A DNA stretch of 64,000 nt from CAIWHR01 sp963726775 (GCA_963726775.1 CAVSDL010000001.1:620001-684000), one strand, 5' to 3'. Shown: positions 52,763-62,735, numbered from the stretch's first letter. The notes: generated from the sequence alone by a model not told the origin. Program-made: numbers and translations.

Positions 52763-53512
52763 ATGGACGACTCGCAACTGCTGCGCTACAGCCGGCATAT
52801 CCTGCTGCCCGAATTCGGCATCGACGCGCAGGAAAAATTCGCCGCCGCGCATGCGCTGATCATCGGCGCAGGCGGGCTCGGGGCGCCGGCGGCGCAGTTC
52901 CTCGCGGCGGCGGGCGTGGGCACCCTCACGCTGTGCGACCCCGATGCCGTCGACCTCACGAATCTGCAGCGGCAAATCCTGTTCGCGACGTCCGACGTCG
53001 GCACGCCCAAGGTCGTTGCCGCGAAGGCGCGCCTCAATGCGGTGAACCCCGAGATCCGCATCGAAATGGTGCCGGCGCGCGTGGGTCCGGACCAACTTGC
53101 ACCTCTCGTCGCGCGCGCAAACGTCGTTCTCGACTGTTGCGATAATTTCGCCACCCGGCACGCGGTCAACCGCGCCTGCGTCGCCGCGAAAACGCCGCTG
53201 GTGTCCGGCGCCGCGATCCGCTTCGACGGACAGGTCGCCGTCTTCGATTCACGCGACGACGCGAGCCCGTGCTACCACTGCCTCTTCGGCGAAGGCGAGG
53301 AGCTGGAGGAGACGCGCTGCGCGATCATGGGTGTCTTCGCGCCGCTGGTGGGGATCGTCGGTGCGACGCAGGCTGCCGAAGCGCTGAAGCTTGTCGCCGG
53401 CATCGGGGAAGCCATTACCGGCCGTCTGTTGCTGCTCGATGCCTATTCGATGCGCTGGCGCGACGTGCGCGTGCCGCGCGACCCCGATTGCCCGGTGTGC
53501 GGCAGGCATTGA
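52763..53512 (+). CDS. MoeB/ThiF-family sulfur-carrier adenylyltransferase
   Basis: A 249-residue E1-like enzyme that adenylates the C-terminus of a MoaD- or ThiS-type protein. It has the nucleotide loop IIGAGGLGAPAAQFLAAAG, the LTNLQRQILF segment, zinc pairs CYHC and CPVC, and an NFATRHAVN region. Whether it serves molybdopterin or thiamine cannot be told from sequence alone; no moa or thiS gene is near. It follows the ctpA terminator. Confidence 0.9.
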   Translation: MDDSQLLRYSRHILLPEFGIDAQEKFAAAHALIIGAGGLGAPAAQFLAAAGVGTLTLCDPDAVDLTNLQRQILFATSDVGTPKVVAAKARLNAVNPEIRIEMVPARVGPDQLAPLVARANVVLDCCDNFATRHAVNRACVAAKTPLVSGAAIRFDGQVAVFDSRDDASPCYHCLFGEGEELEETRCAIMGVFAPLVGIVGATQAAEALKLVAGIGEAITGRLLLLDAYSMRWRDVRVPRDPDCPVCGRH

Positions 53513-53606
53513 GGTCGGCGGCACGGGATACGCCCGGCGTCGCCCGACCGGCCGTCATGCGCCGTTCGCGCAGGCGCGCATCGCGTAATCCCTTTTCAGA
53601 GGTCCC

Positions 53607-54629
53607 TCAGGGCGCGCGGTGTTCCTCCACGATTTCGCGCAACCGCGTGGGCGCGGCTGCCTCGGCGCGCGCAATCGAACGGCGCATGGCCTCGATTTCG
53701 CCATGGAGCTCCAATTCGTCGAGCCATTCGGTCATGACCCGGGCCCTGTCTGCCGCAGACGCAGTCCGACCGCCCGGCAGAACTTCCTGCTGCAGCTGCA
53801 TGGCGGCTCCGGCGCGGATCTTCAGCGTGTTGAGCTCGTCGCGCAGGCGTGCGACGCGCTCCCGTTCGGCATCGGTCGGGGCAAGACGGCCCAGAATTCC
53901 CGCGCCGATCAGCCGTTCGATCATGATCCCCTGCGTTGCCATCAGTTCCGCGATCCGACGACACGCCGCCACCTGGCCGTCACTCGCGGGATTCACCTGC
54001 AGGCACGGCCGGAGGATGTCGCTGTAGGCAGGCATGCCCGTCGCGAGGACCGAGCCCAGCGCCGCCACGACCGCGGCCAGGGGATTCTCGCCAAAGACGG
54101 AGGTCGTCCGGAAGGCACGCACGACCACGCCGACCGTCGCTCCGTAATAGTTGTCGAACCGGCGCGCCTGCGCGGCCCGCACCAGGTACCGCAGCGCGAC
54201 GGCGTCATCGGCGCGGCGGCGCGCCGCCGCCGCTGCCAGGATCCAGGCGAGCGCGTTGTCGGGATCGGCGCGAGCGAAGGCTTCCGTACCATCGTCCGCG
54301 ACGCAGATCGAGTCGGCCGGAATATCGGGGCGCGAGCAGTAAAGCGCGTACTGATAGCGAACGAGGCGGTCGCCGGGACCGAGCCTTACCGCCTTCGCCA
54401 GCAACGCTTCGCGGATCTTGCCTGCGTCGTTTCCCGATATTGCCTTGTGCGCGGTTGTTGCCGCCAGCAGGTCGCGCGGATTTTCGCTGCCGCGCAGGCG
54501 CTCGTAGGCCTCGGTAGCGGCAGCGTCGCCCAGGGCGTTGAGGCGCGCGATCTCCGCGTCGGTCATCGCCCCGCGGGCCGGGCCGGGCAGCAGGATGCAC
54601 GCAGCGACGAACCCGATCAGCAACCGCAT
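53607..54629 (-). CDS. Exported alpha-helical protein of unknown function
   Basis: A 340-residue protein with a signal peptide (LLIGFVAACILLPGPARG). The mature part is almost all helical, with repeat-like Ala-rich segments (DAAATEAYERLRGSENPRDL, DNALAWILAAAAARRRADDA, YLVRAAQARRFDNYYG) reminiscent of TPR or Sel1-type solenoids, though no clean repeat register is visible. Cys pairs may form disulfides. It is monocistronic, convergent with moeB; I do not recognise the family. Confidence 0.7.
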   Translation of the reverse strand: MRLLIGFVAACILLPGPARGAMTDAEIARLNALGDAAATEAYERLRGSENPRDLLAATTAHKAISGNDAGKIREALLAKAVRLGPGDRLVRYQYALYCSRPDIPADSICVADDGTEAFARADPDNALAWILAAAAARRRADDAVALRYLVRAAQARRFDNYYGATVGVVVRAFRTTSVFGENPLAAVVAALGSVLATGMPAYSDILRPCLQVNPASDGQVAACRRIAELMATQGIMIERLIGAGILGRLAPTDAERERVARLRDELNTLKIRAGAAMQLQQEVLPGGRTASAADRARVMTEWLDELELHGEIEAMRRSIARAEAAAPTRLREIVEEHRAP

Positions 54630-54742
54630 CGACGAACCTCCGCTGTAACAGGGGCGTCAGGGATCGGCAATCAGCACCCCGCGATGCGCCGGCGGTCACG
54701 CGGCATCGGCCATGCCAGCGCGGGCCACACGAAAGGAACGCT

Positions 54743-55312
54743 TCAACCGAACAGGAACTTGCGCTGCTGGTCCCAGCCCTCCTGCGGCGCGCGTTTGAAA
54801 CCGCTTTTCGCGAAGAGCTGCCAGCGGCCCAGCACGAATGCCACCAGCACGTTCGCTTCGGCGCCGGGGTCGCCAGGCCAGGCGCCGGCAGCCTGGGCGA
54901 TCCGCAACGCCTGTCGCAGCGCGGCTTCGATGCGCTCGTAGAGCTGGTTCATTCGCGCCTGCAACCGCTCGTCTTCGTTGACGAGCGCGTCGCCGATCAG
55001 AACGCGGGTCATGCCAGGATTCTTCTCCGCGAAGCCCAGCAACACCGCGACGATCTGCTGCGCCTGGAGGACGCCGTCGACGGTCTCGCCGGCGATCTTG
55101 TTGATCAGCGTGAACAACGTGGTCTCGATGAATTCGATCAGCCCCTCGAACATCTGCGCCTTGCTGGCGAAATGGCGGTACAGCGCGGCCTCCGAAACAT
55201 CGAGTTTCGCGGCAAGCGCCGCGGTAGTCACTCTTTCGCTGCGCGGATTTTCCAGCATCGCCGCAAGGGTCTGCAGGATCTGCAGTCGGCGCTCACCGGG
55301 CTTGGCGGCCAT
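54743..55312 (-). CDS. slmA: Nucleoid occlusion factor SlmA (TetR family)
   Basis: A 189-residue TetR-type protein that binds DNA and blocks FtsZ ring formation over the chromosome. The helix-turn-helix is at about residues 28-50 (VTTAALAAKLDVSEAALYRH), and the SlmA-like FEGLIEFIETTLFTLINKI follows. ATG 55312 begins MAAKPGERR; a GTG two codons earlier overlaps the argB stop. It is co-oriented with argB, as in many betaproteobacteria. Confidence 0.9.
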   Translation of the reverse strand: MAAKPGERRLQILQTLAAMLENPRSERVTTAALAAKLDVSEAALYRHFASKAQMFEGLIEFIETTLFTLINKIAGETVDGVLQAQQIVAVLLGFAEKNPGMTRVLIGDALVNEDERLQARMNQLYERIEAALRQALRIAQAAGAWPGDPGAEANVLVAFVLGRWQLFAKSGFKRAPQEGWDQQRKFLFG

Positions 55313-55314
55313 GG

Positions 55315-56259
55315 TCACCGTCCCCTTGCCGGTCCCGGAGGCTGTCGCCGCACACGCGCATGGACGGGCGCACTGTCGTCGGCGCGGATCATCGTTCCCA
55401 CGCCCTCGTTGGTCAGCACTTCAAGCAGCAGCGCGTGCTCCACGCGGCCGTCGATGATGTGCGAGCTCGAAACGCCATTTTTCACCGCGTCGAGCGCCGA
55501 ACCGATCTTTGGCAGCATTCCGCCGTGGATCGTCCCGTCGGCGAACAGGGCTTCGATCTCCCGCGCGCTCAAGCCCGTCAGCAGCCTGCCGTCCTTGTCG
55601 AGCACGCCGACGGTATTGGTCATCAACACGAGTTTTTCGGCCCGCAACGTCTCTGCGAGCTTGCCGGCGACGAGATCGGCGTTGATGTTGTAGGCCTCGC
55701 CGTCGCTGCCGACCCCGATCGGGGCGATCACGGGGATGAAATCGCGGGAGTCGAGAAGCTGGATGAGTTCGGGGTCGATGCGCTCGATCTCGCCGACCAG
55801 CCCGATGTCGACCATCTCGTCATGGTTGGATTCGCTTTTCAGAAGCATCTTTCGCGCGTGGATGAAGGCGCCGTCCTGGCCGGTAAGGCCGACGGCCTTG
55901 CCGCCGTGCTGGTTGATGAGGCCGACGATCTCCTGGTTCAACTCGCCGAGCACCATCTCGACGACGTTCATCACCTTGTCGTCGGTAACGCGCATGCCCT
56001 GCCGGAATTCGCTCTGTATGCCCATCTTCTTCAGCAAATCGCCGATCTGCGGGCCGCCGCCGTGGACGATCACCGGATTCATGCCGACCAGCTTCAGCAT
56101 CACGACGTCGCGGGCAAAGCCCGCCTTCAGCCGGGCATCCGTCATCGCATTGCCGCCGTATTTGATGATGATCGCCTTGTCGTGGAAGCGCTGAATGTAC
56201 GGCAGCGCCTCGGCAAGGATCTGCGCCTTCACGGCGGCGTTGACGGCATCGAACGGCAT
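55315..56259 (-). CDS. argB: Acetylglutamate kinase
   Basis: A 314-residue amino acid kinase, second step of arginine synthesis. Motifs are IIIKYGGNAMTD, VIVHGGGPQIGDLLKKMGI, GLTGQDGAFIHARKM and HGGMLPKIGSA. The N-terminal helix before the kinase core is typical of arginine-inhibited forms. The C-terminus has about 20 extra basic and proline residues. It is followed directly by slmA. Confidence 0.95.
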   Translation of the reverse strand: MPFDAVNAAVKAQILAEALPYIQRFHDKAIIIKYGGNAMTDARLKAGFARDVVMLKLVGMNPVIVHGGGPQIGDLLKKMGIQSEFRQGMRVTDDKVMNVVEMVLGELNQEIVGLINQHGGKAVGLTGQDGAFIHARKMLLKSESNHDEMVDIGLVGEIERIDPELIQLLDSRDFIPVIAPIGVGSDGEAYNINADLVAGKLAETLRAEKLVLMTNTVGVLDKDGRLLTGLSAREIEALFADGTIHGGMLPKIGSALDAVKNGVSSSHIIDGRVEHALLLEVLTNEGVGTMIRADDSAPVHARVRRQPPGPARGR

Positions 56260-56563
56260 GGTGGCGCGGATAGGCGGACGGGGGAAGCACGGCCCTGGAG
56301 GCCCGGTGTCGATTGTACCGGAACCGCTGCAACGCGAATTCCTGACCTCGAAACACGCCGGTGCGCGCGCCATCGCGGGCGAGTGAGTCCTGACTGAATT
56401 GCGTCGCCTGGCGGCCGGTCCCGCGCCGACGAGCAGTTTTTTTGCTATCGTTGCGAGTCATGTCGAGCCCTATTGCCGCCGTCGCACGTACGCACCCGTT
56501 TCGCGGTTTCCCGCCCGACCGGACGATCCAAGGCGATGCCTCGCCGCAAGATTGCGCGCCCTG

Positions 56564-57949
56564 ATGCGGCTCGCCATCATCCGCCAGCACTACACGCCCA
56601 CGGGAGGCGGCGACCGCCATTTCGAAGGCGCGCTGGAGGCGCTGCTCGAGCGCAATGTCGCGATATCGCTGTATACGCGCGCGTGGCCGCAGACCAAGCT
56701 GCAGCTGATCGAGCCCGTCATCTGCGATCCCTGGTTCGCCGGCAGCATGTTGCGCGAATGGACCTTCGCGCGCGCGGTAACCCGGGCGATCGGCCGTTCC
56801 AAGGCGAATCTCGTCGAATCGCACGAGCGGCTCGTTTGCTGTGACATCTATCGCGCTCGCGACGGCGTTCACGCGGTGTGGGTCGAGGAGCGGCGAAAAG
56901 GCGCATCGGTTGCCGACCGGCTGCGGCTCGCGATCTCTCCCTACAACCGGTACATGCTGAGCGTCGAGCGGAGGCTCTTTGCAAGCCCCTGGCTCCAGGC
57001 GGTCATCTGCAATTCGAAGATGGTGCGCGACGAGATCCGCGACCGCTTCGGACTTCCCGAATCGAAGTTGCCGGTCGTCTACAACGCGGTTGACACGGAT
57101 GCGTTCCACCCGAATCTGCGCGCCGAGCGCGGCGCGGTCCTGCGACATCTCGCAATCGATGAATCGGCGGTGGTATTCCTGCTCGCAGCGTCCGGGTACG
57201 AGCATACTGGCGCCGGCACGGCGATCGAAGCCCTGGCGGAGCTGCCGGCGCCTGCGCATCTGATCATCGCCGGACGCAGCCGCCACATCGAACGGTATCG
57301 CGAACTCGCGATTTCGCTTGGCGTGGCCGAGCGCGTGACGATGGTCGGGGCGGAAATCGACCCCAGGGCCTGCTATGCGGCGGCCGACGCGTTTGTTCTG
57401 CCGTCGCTCTACGATCCCGCGCCGGAGTCGACGCTGGAAGCCATGGCATGCGGACTCCCTGTCATTACGAGCACGAAGTCCGGGGCGGCGGAACTGCTGG
57501 TCCCCTACGGCGGAGGCCTCGTCTGTCCGGCAGGCGATGTCCCGGGACTCGCGGCGCAAATGCGCGCCCTGCTCGATCCGGCGACGCGGGACCGCCTCGG
57601 CGCAAGCGCCCGACGCGCGGTCGAGCCGCTGACACCCTCGGCGATCACGCTGCAGCTCGTCCTGCTGTATCGCGATCTGCTGGCGGCTTCGGTGCAAGCG
57701 AAGCCGGGCACGCGTTCGCGCGAGGGCAGAGAGGCCGTCGGCGCCGATGTCGCACCGTCGACGCCACTGGGCCGCAAGGAGCCTCCGGAGTCCCCGGCCG
57801 CCGTGGCGTCCGACGGCGCGCCGAACGCCAAGCCGCCCGAAGCGATGTCGGAAGGCGGGGAAGCCCCTCCGATTCTGGAATCGGCCGCAGCCACGCCCGA
57901 AACGGAGCTCCCTGCGGAGGGGGCGGCGCCCGGTCTGCCCAAGCTTTGA
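56564..57949 (+). CDS. Family 4 glycosyltransferase with long acidic tail
   Basis: A 461-residue GT-B glycosyltransferase. The acceptor domain starts MRLAIIRQHYTPTGGGDRHF; the donor domain has AAADAFVLPSLYDPAPESTL with the EX7E-type signature and ACGLPVITSTKSGAAELL. It resembles enzymes adding sugars to the lipopolysaccharide core (WaaG-like). The last 100 or so residues are low-complexity Pro/Ala/Glu sequence not typical of the family. ATG 56564 gives the normal domain start; the frame is open upstream. Confidence 0.85.
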   Translation: MRLAIIRQHYTPTGGGDRHFEGALEALLERNVAISLYTRAWPQTKLQLIEPVICDPWFAGSMLREWTFARAVTRAIGRSKANLVESHERLVCCDIYRARDGVHAVWVEERRKGASVADRLRLAISPYNRYMLSVERRLFASPWLQAVICNSKMVRDEIRDRFGLPESKLPVVYNAVDTDAFHPNLRAERGAVLRHLAIDESAVVFLLAASGYEHTGAGTAIEALAELPAPAHLIIAGRSRHIERYRELAISLGVAERVTMVGAEIDPRACYAAADAFVLPSLYDPAPESTLEAMACGLPVITSTKSGAAELLVPYGGGLVCPAGDVPGLAAQMRALLDPATRDRLGASARRAVEPLTPSAITLQLVLLYRDLLAASVQAKPGTRSREGREAVGADVAPSTPLGRKEPPESPAAVASDGAPNAKPPEAMSEGGEAPPILESAAATPETELPAEGAAPGLPKL

Positions 57950-58161
57950 GCGCGGTCAGCAACTGCGCGGGGCCGCGATCGATGGACTCGCGAAGCGTCG
58001 TCAGCGTCGGCACGATCGATCGCCTTCCCGGGGAATACACAGTGCCCGTTGCAACGGGATTTGCGCGCCGCACGCCATCGCAAGCGCGGTGAGCGGTCCG
58101 TGTGGCGACGTCGAGTCCGCCATTCGCGCGGCGCTCGAGCGCAATCCGTGGCACCGGCCGA

Positions 58162-60072
58162 TCAACGCCGCCGCGGCGCCCGCAGGGGCACGGGTGGCGC
58201 GGCTTCGCCGTGCACAGGTTGCGTCGGTATCGGCCTCACCGGGGCCCCCGCGGACGGCATGTATTCGGGTATCCATGCCTTCAGCCTGGCGCGGACCTCG
58301 GCGTCGTCGGCCGCCCGGTCCCGCTCGCACCACGCCACCATCTGCCCGATGGAATCCCGGTTCGCGGCGCGCGCCTGCGCAATGCGCAGTTTCGGGTGCG
58401 TCGTGGGAAGCGTCGTCTCCTCGGAAGCTAGGGGTTCCTCGTAGAGTTTCTCGCCCGGACGCAAGCCGGTGAACACGATCGCGATGTGGTCCGGATCGGT
58501 CCCCGACAGCCGGATCATGTCGTGCGCGAGATCGACGATGCGCACCGGTTCGCCCATGTCCAGCACCAGTATTTCGCCGCCCTTCCCCTGCAGCCCCGCC
58601 TGCAGGAGCAACTGCGTCGCTTCGGACAACGACATGAAGAACCTCGTGATGTCGGGATGCGTGACGGTCACCGGCCCGCCACGGGCGATCTGCTCGGAAA
58701 AACGGGGAATGACGCTTCCGGCGCTGCCGAACACGTTGCCGAAGCGCACGAGCACGAATTGCGTGCCGCTACCCTGCAGGCTCTGGCAAACGATTTCGGC
58801 GAGGCGCTTGGTGGCGCCCATCACATTGGTCGGATTGACAGCCTTGTCGGTCGACACCAGCACGAACTTTTCGACCTTCGCGGCAATGGCGGATTGCGCG
58901 AGCACCCAGGTGCCATGCGCATTGTTGCGCACCGCGGCCCAGGCGTTGGTCTCCTCCATCAGCGGCACATGCTTGTACGCGCCGGCATGGAAGATCACGC
59001 TCGGCCGCTCGCGCGAGAGCACTTCGTCGACCAGCGCCGCATGCTTGACGTCGCCGACGACGGCCAGGAGCGGGAGTTGCGGGAAGGCATCGGCCAGCGA
59101 AGTCTGGATTTCGTATAGCGCGGCTTCCGAGATATCGAATAGCACCAGTTTGGCCGGTCGAAAGCGCGCGATCTGGCGGCATAGTTCCGCGCCGATCGAA
59201 CCACCGGCGCCGGTGACCAGCGCGACACGGTTGCCAAGCCACTCGGCCAGGCCGGCGCTGTCCAGCACGACCGGATCCCGGCCCAGGAGGTCGTCCAGCT
59301 CGATCGTGCGGATCGTCGTGAGCGGCGAGCGTCCGCTGATCAGATCCTCGTAGGAGGGCACCGTCAGCGCCTCGAGGCCGATGCCGGCGCAGATTTCCGC
59401 GACGCGACGGCGCACGCCATGCGCGGCCGATGGCAGGGCGGTGATGACCTTGCGCACGCCGTACTTCTTCGCCCAGATCGGCAGACTGCCGATCGGGCCC
59501 AGCACGCTGACGCTGCGCAACTGGCGGCCGTGCTTCGCCGCGTCATCGTCGAGCAGTCCTACAACGCGCCACTGACGGCTCCGCGCGAGTTCCGCGGTGA
59601 GCCGTGCGCCCGCTTCGCCGGCGCCGATCACGAGCACGGGCTCGCCCAGCGCCTCGAAAGGGCTGTAGAGCCGATGCTCCTTCCAGATCCGGTACGCGAA
59701 GCGATTGCCTGCCATCAGGAAGATAAGCACGACCGGGTAGAAGATCAGCACGCTGCGGGGTACCGTCGCGCGGAGCTGCAGCATGACCAGCACGAGCGGG
59801 ATCAGCAGCGCGCCCAGCCCTGCCGCGAGGACGATTCGCTTGAGATCGAGAACGCTGGCGAACCGCCACAGTCCGCGGTACAGGCCGAAGGCCAGGAACA
59901 TCGTCCCTTGCAACGGCACGATCCACGCCAACGCATAGCCCATGTCGCCGAGATAGGGCTCCCTGATTTCCAGGTTGAAGCGCAGCAGGTACACCGCCAT
60001 CCAGGCGACGGCCGCAGCGCAGAGGTCGTGAAAGAAGGCGAGCCAGGCGCGCCAGTTACGGGGGTACGTCAT
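58162..60072 (-). CDS. Membrane NDP-sugar 4,6-dehydratase (CapD/PglF/WbpM family)
   Basis: A 636-residue protein. Four membrane helices fill residues 10-125, followed by a first Rossmann domain (VLVIGAGEAGARLTAELARS) and a second with the catalytic SDR fold (VALVTGAGGSIGAELCRQIA, VLVSTDKAVNPTNVMGATKR). Enzymes of this type dehydrate UDP-GlcNAc to make precursors of surface sugars. The last 30 residues are Pro-rich. It overlaps the upstream glycosyltransferase gene as ATGA. Confidence 0.93.
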   Translation of the reverse strand: MTYPRNWRAWLAFFHDLCAAAVAWMAVYLLRFNLEIREPYLGDMGYALAWIVPLQGTMFLAFGLYRGLWRFASVLDLKRIVLAAGLGALLIPLVLVMLQLRATVPRSVLIFYPVVLIFLMAGNRFAYRIWKEHRLYSPFEALGEPVLVIGAGEAGARLTAELARSRQWRVVGLLDDDAAKHGRQLRSVSVLGPIGSLPIWAKKYGVRKVITALPSAAHGVRRRVAEICAGIGLEALTVPSYEDLISGRSPLTTIRTIELDDLLGRDPVVLDSAGLAEWLGNRVALVTGAGGSIGAELCRQIARFRPAKLVLFDISEAALYEIQTSLADAFPQLPLLAVVGDVKHAALVDEVLSRERPSVIFHAGAYKHVPLMEETNAWAAVRNNAHGTWVLAQSAIAAKVEKFVLVSTDKAVNPTNVMGATKRLAEIVCQSLQGSGTQFVLVRFGNVFGSAGSVIPRFSEQIARGGPVTVTHPDITRFFMSLSEATQLLLQAGLQGKGGEILVLDMGEPVRIVDLAHDMIRLSGTDPDHIAIVFTGLRPGEKLYEEPLASEETTLPTTHPKLRIAQARAANRDSIGQMVAWCERDRAADDAEVRARLKAWIPEYMPSAGAPVRPIPTQPVHGEAAPPVPLRAPRRR

Positions 60073-61082
60073 GACGGTGCGGGCTTGCGCCGGAGCCAAT
60101 GATAATCAATGCGTGCAAAAAACGCTGCGATGACGGCGATCCAGGCGAGCAGGGCACCCCAGCCGCGGGACGGTTGGATCGCCAGCGTCGCCAGCGCGGT
60201 GAGCGCGGTGCCCGCCATCAGGCCAACGTACACCAGCAGCGTGCCGCGATGCCCGGCCCCGAGCTGGTGCAGCCGCTGGTAGTAGTGCGACTTGTGCGCC
60301 ACCCACGCACGTTCGCCGCGAACCAGGCGATGCGCGAGCGTCAGCGTCGCGTCGGCGACGAAAGGCAGGAACACGAGCAGCGGGAACCAGGCGGGCCAGA
60401 CGCCGGCCCGGCAGCCGGCGAGGCCGAAGCCTGCGGCAAGGAACCCGAGCGGGACCGCGCCTACGTCGCCCATGAACATGCGCGCCGGCGGCAGGTTGAC
60501 CGCCAGGAACGGCAGGGACGCGGCCGCGATCGCGATGTACACGTGCGCCGGAGCTCCCGCCAATTCCGCTGCGACCCCCAACGAGCCAAATCCGCAGACG
60601 GCCATTGCGGCCGCGAGACCATCGCTGCCGTCCATGAAATTGAAGAGGTTGGCCGACCAGACGATGACCCCTGTCGCCGCCGCGGCGCCGGACAGGAATG
60701 CTCCGGTCGACACCGATGCGTCGCCGGCACGAACGATGGCGCTGGCGACAGCGGCAGCCGCGAGTGCCTGCACCAGGAGACGAACTGCCGGATGCACGCC
60801 ACGCCAATCGTCGGCCAGCGAGACTCCGACGACGGCGAGCCATGCGACAAGCCATAAGCGTCCGCCCGGGGCAGGCGACGGGGCCAGCAGTGCGATCGGC
60901 AGAAACCCCGCCCAAGTCGCCAGCCCGCCGACCCGCGGAACCGGAACGTCGTGCAACGAGCGCGCTTCGGGTCGATCGTAGGGAAGATGCGCCGCGCGCC
61001 GCATCAGCAGCGTAACCACGGCCGCCGACAGCGCGACGGCAATGAGGGCCGCCGCGAGCGGGGACACCGGAAAAGGCGCCAT
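60069..61082 (-). CDS. WecA/MraY-family undecaprenyl-phosphate sugar-1-phosphate transferase
   Basis: A 337-residue membrane enzyme with about ten helices that loads the first sugar-phosphate onto the lipid carrier. Signatures are SLADDWRGVHPAVRLLVQ, LFNFMDGSDGLAAAMAV and MFMGDVGAVPLGFLAAG, plus the His-rich loop HKSHYYQRLHQLGAGH. The start ATG 61082 gives the usual first helix. It forms an operon with the dehydratase and probably starts an O-antigen or capsule unit. Confidence 0.92.
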   Translation of the reverse strand: MAPFPVSPLAAALIAVALSAAVVTLLMRRAAHLPYDRPEARSLHDVPVPRVGGLATWAGFLPIALLAPSPAPGGRLWLVAWLAVVGVSLADDWRGVHPAVRLLVQALAAAAVASAIVRAGDASVSTGAFLSGAAAATGVIVWSANLFNFMDGSDGLAAAMAVCGFGSLGVAAELAGAPAHVYIAIAAASLPFLAVNLPPARMFMGDVGAVPLGFLAAGFGLAGCRAGVWPAWFPLLVFLPFVADATLTLAHRLVRGERAWVAHKSHYYQRLHQLGAGHRGTLLVYVGLMAGTALTALATLAIQPSRGWGALLAWIAVIAAFFARIDYHWLRRKPAPS

Positions 61083-61492
61083 GTTCAGGAAGCTCGCAGT
61101 TCGCCAGCCGCAGTTGTCCCGATCGGCAACGCGCGCACGGACGAAATCGCTGCGTTGAGCAAAAGAGGACAAAAAAGGGACCGTCGAGACGCACAGCGAT
61201 CATCCGGTGAAAATTGGAGATGTTTTCCACTATTGATCATGGCGTTAGAGCGCTCTTTTAATCTTGTTTTTCGAAGTCGTGGGCACGGGTGTGCGCAATG
61301 CGGGATCGATTCCTGTCGCGTTTTAGCAACAGGGAAACAGCACCTCGCCCGAGAGCCGGACTTTACCTTGCCACGGACGCGACGCCTTTGGCACAATGAC
61401 CTCAACTTCTCGACAGCCCTGAGAAGGTTCCCGTGGCAAGAGCATAACGGTGTTGTTTGCTTGCCAATTTTATCCGTTAGAGGAGAAGCTTC
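61083..61492. other. Divergent regulatory region between the polysaccharide operon and the porin
   Basis: About 410 bases, less GC-rich than the genes, as expected for promoters. It holds the likely porin promoter (61368-61397) and a ribosome site AGAGGAGAAG just before the porin ATG. No gene is supported. Confidence 0.55.
61368..61397 (+). promoter_or_regulatory. Probable porin promoter
   Basis: TTGCCA (61368-61373) and CACAAT (61392-61397) are separated by 18 bases, about 95 bases before the porin ATG. The boxes are only partly like the consensus, so this is tentative. Confidence 0.35.
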
Positions 61493-62679
61493 ATGAACAA
61501 AAAACTCGTCGCTCTGGCCGTCGCGGGGGTGCTTGCCGCCCCGCTCGCGCAAGCACAGACCGCGAATGTAACCTTGTACGGTCGCGTCAACATGGACCTG
61601 GAAGTGCTGATCAACCAGAAACAGGCGACGTCTACCGCCACCCAAGAGATCAAGCAAAATCTATATCGCATCAGCAACAACTCGTCACGCCTCGGCGTGC
61701 GCGGCACCGAGTCGCTGGGTGGCGGCCTGAATGCGATTTTCCAGGTCGAAGAGCGGTATGACCCGTCGAGCTCGGGTCCGGCGACCGTCAGCGGCGACAC
61801 GTTTATCGGCCTGCAGGGCGGTTGGGGCACGTTCAAGATCGGTTACTACCTGAGCCCGTACGACGATCTGACGGCGTTCTGGTCCAGCGTCCCGACGTTG
61901 GGCACGTCGATCTTCAACGCCGCGAACATCTGGGCGAACAATGGCGGCCAGGGGATCAACACCGGTTCGTTCGACGATCGCATCGGCAACTCGATCCGCT
62001 ACGACACGCCGACCATGTCGGGCTTCACCGGCTCGTTCCAGCTGGGCGCGCGCGACAACGGCAACAACGACAACAACGGCGTGGCCTACCTGCAGAACAG
62101 CGGCGACCTGGCCCAGATGCGTCGTCACGCGACTGTCTATTCGATTGGCGGCTTCTACAACAATGGCCCCATCGGCATCGGCGCCGTCTACGAGCAGCAC
62201 AACAACATCCGCGGCCAGGGCCTGGCCGACAAGGGCCTTTCGGTCGCCGGTTCGTACAACTTCGGCGTGGCCAAGCTCGGACTGGTCTGGGAGCAACTGG
62301 ATTACGACGTGACGACGTCCACCAACGTCAAGCGCTCGTTCTGGGGCATCAGCGGTATCTTCAACATCGGGCCGGGCCAGATGTACGCGATGTACGGTGG
62401 CGCGAACGACGGCACGGGTTCGGCCGCCAACGGCTCGCGTGTAGGCGCGGTCACCAAGGGCAGCCAGACGGGTGCACATACGTGGCAGGTCACCTACACG
62501 TATCCGCTGTCGAAGCGCACGCTGGTCTACGGTGGCTACATCATGATCGACAACGACGCGAACGCCAACTACAACTTCGGCAACAACTCCGTCCCAGGCC
62601 TGTGCACGGGCAACGGTGCCGCTTGCGGCGATGCCGCCCGGCCGCAGGGCTGGGCATGGGCATGGTCCACTTCTTCTAA
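61493..62679 (+). pseudogene. Gram-negative porin, frameshift at the extreme 3' end
   Basis: An outer-membrane trimeric porin of the betaproteobacterial type. It has a signal peptide (MNKKLVALAVAGVLAAPLAQ, then AQ), the first strand NVTLYGRVNMDLEVL, RLGVRGTESLGGGLNAIFQV and alternating strands throughout. A missing base near 62640 makes the written frame run to 62725. In the next frame the C-terminus is GLGMGMVHFF with TAA at 62677-62679. Ending in Phe is the recognition signal for the outer-membrane assembly machine, so the corrected end is likely the real one. Length about 395 residues. Confidence 0.88.
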
Positions 62680-62735
62680 GAGACCCTCCGAACAAGAAAC
62701 GCCTTACGATTTTCGCTGGTTTTGAAGTGATCACG

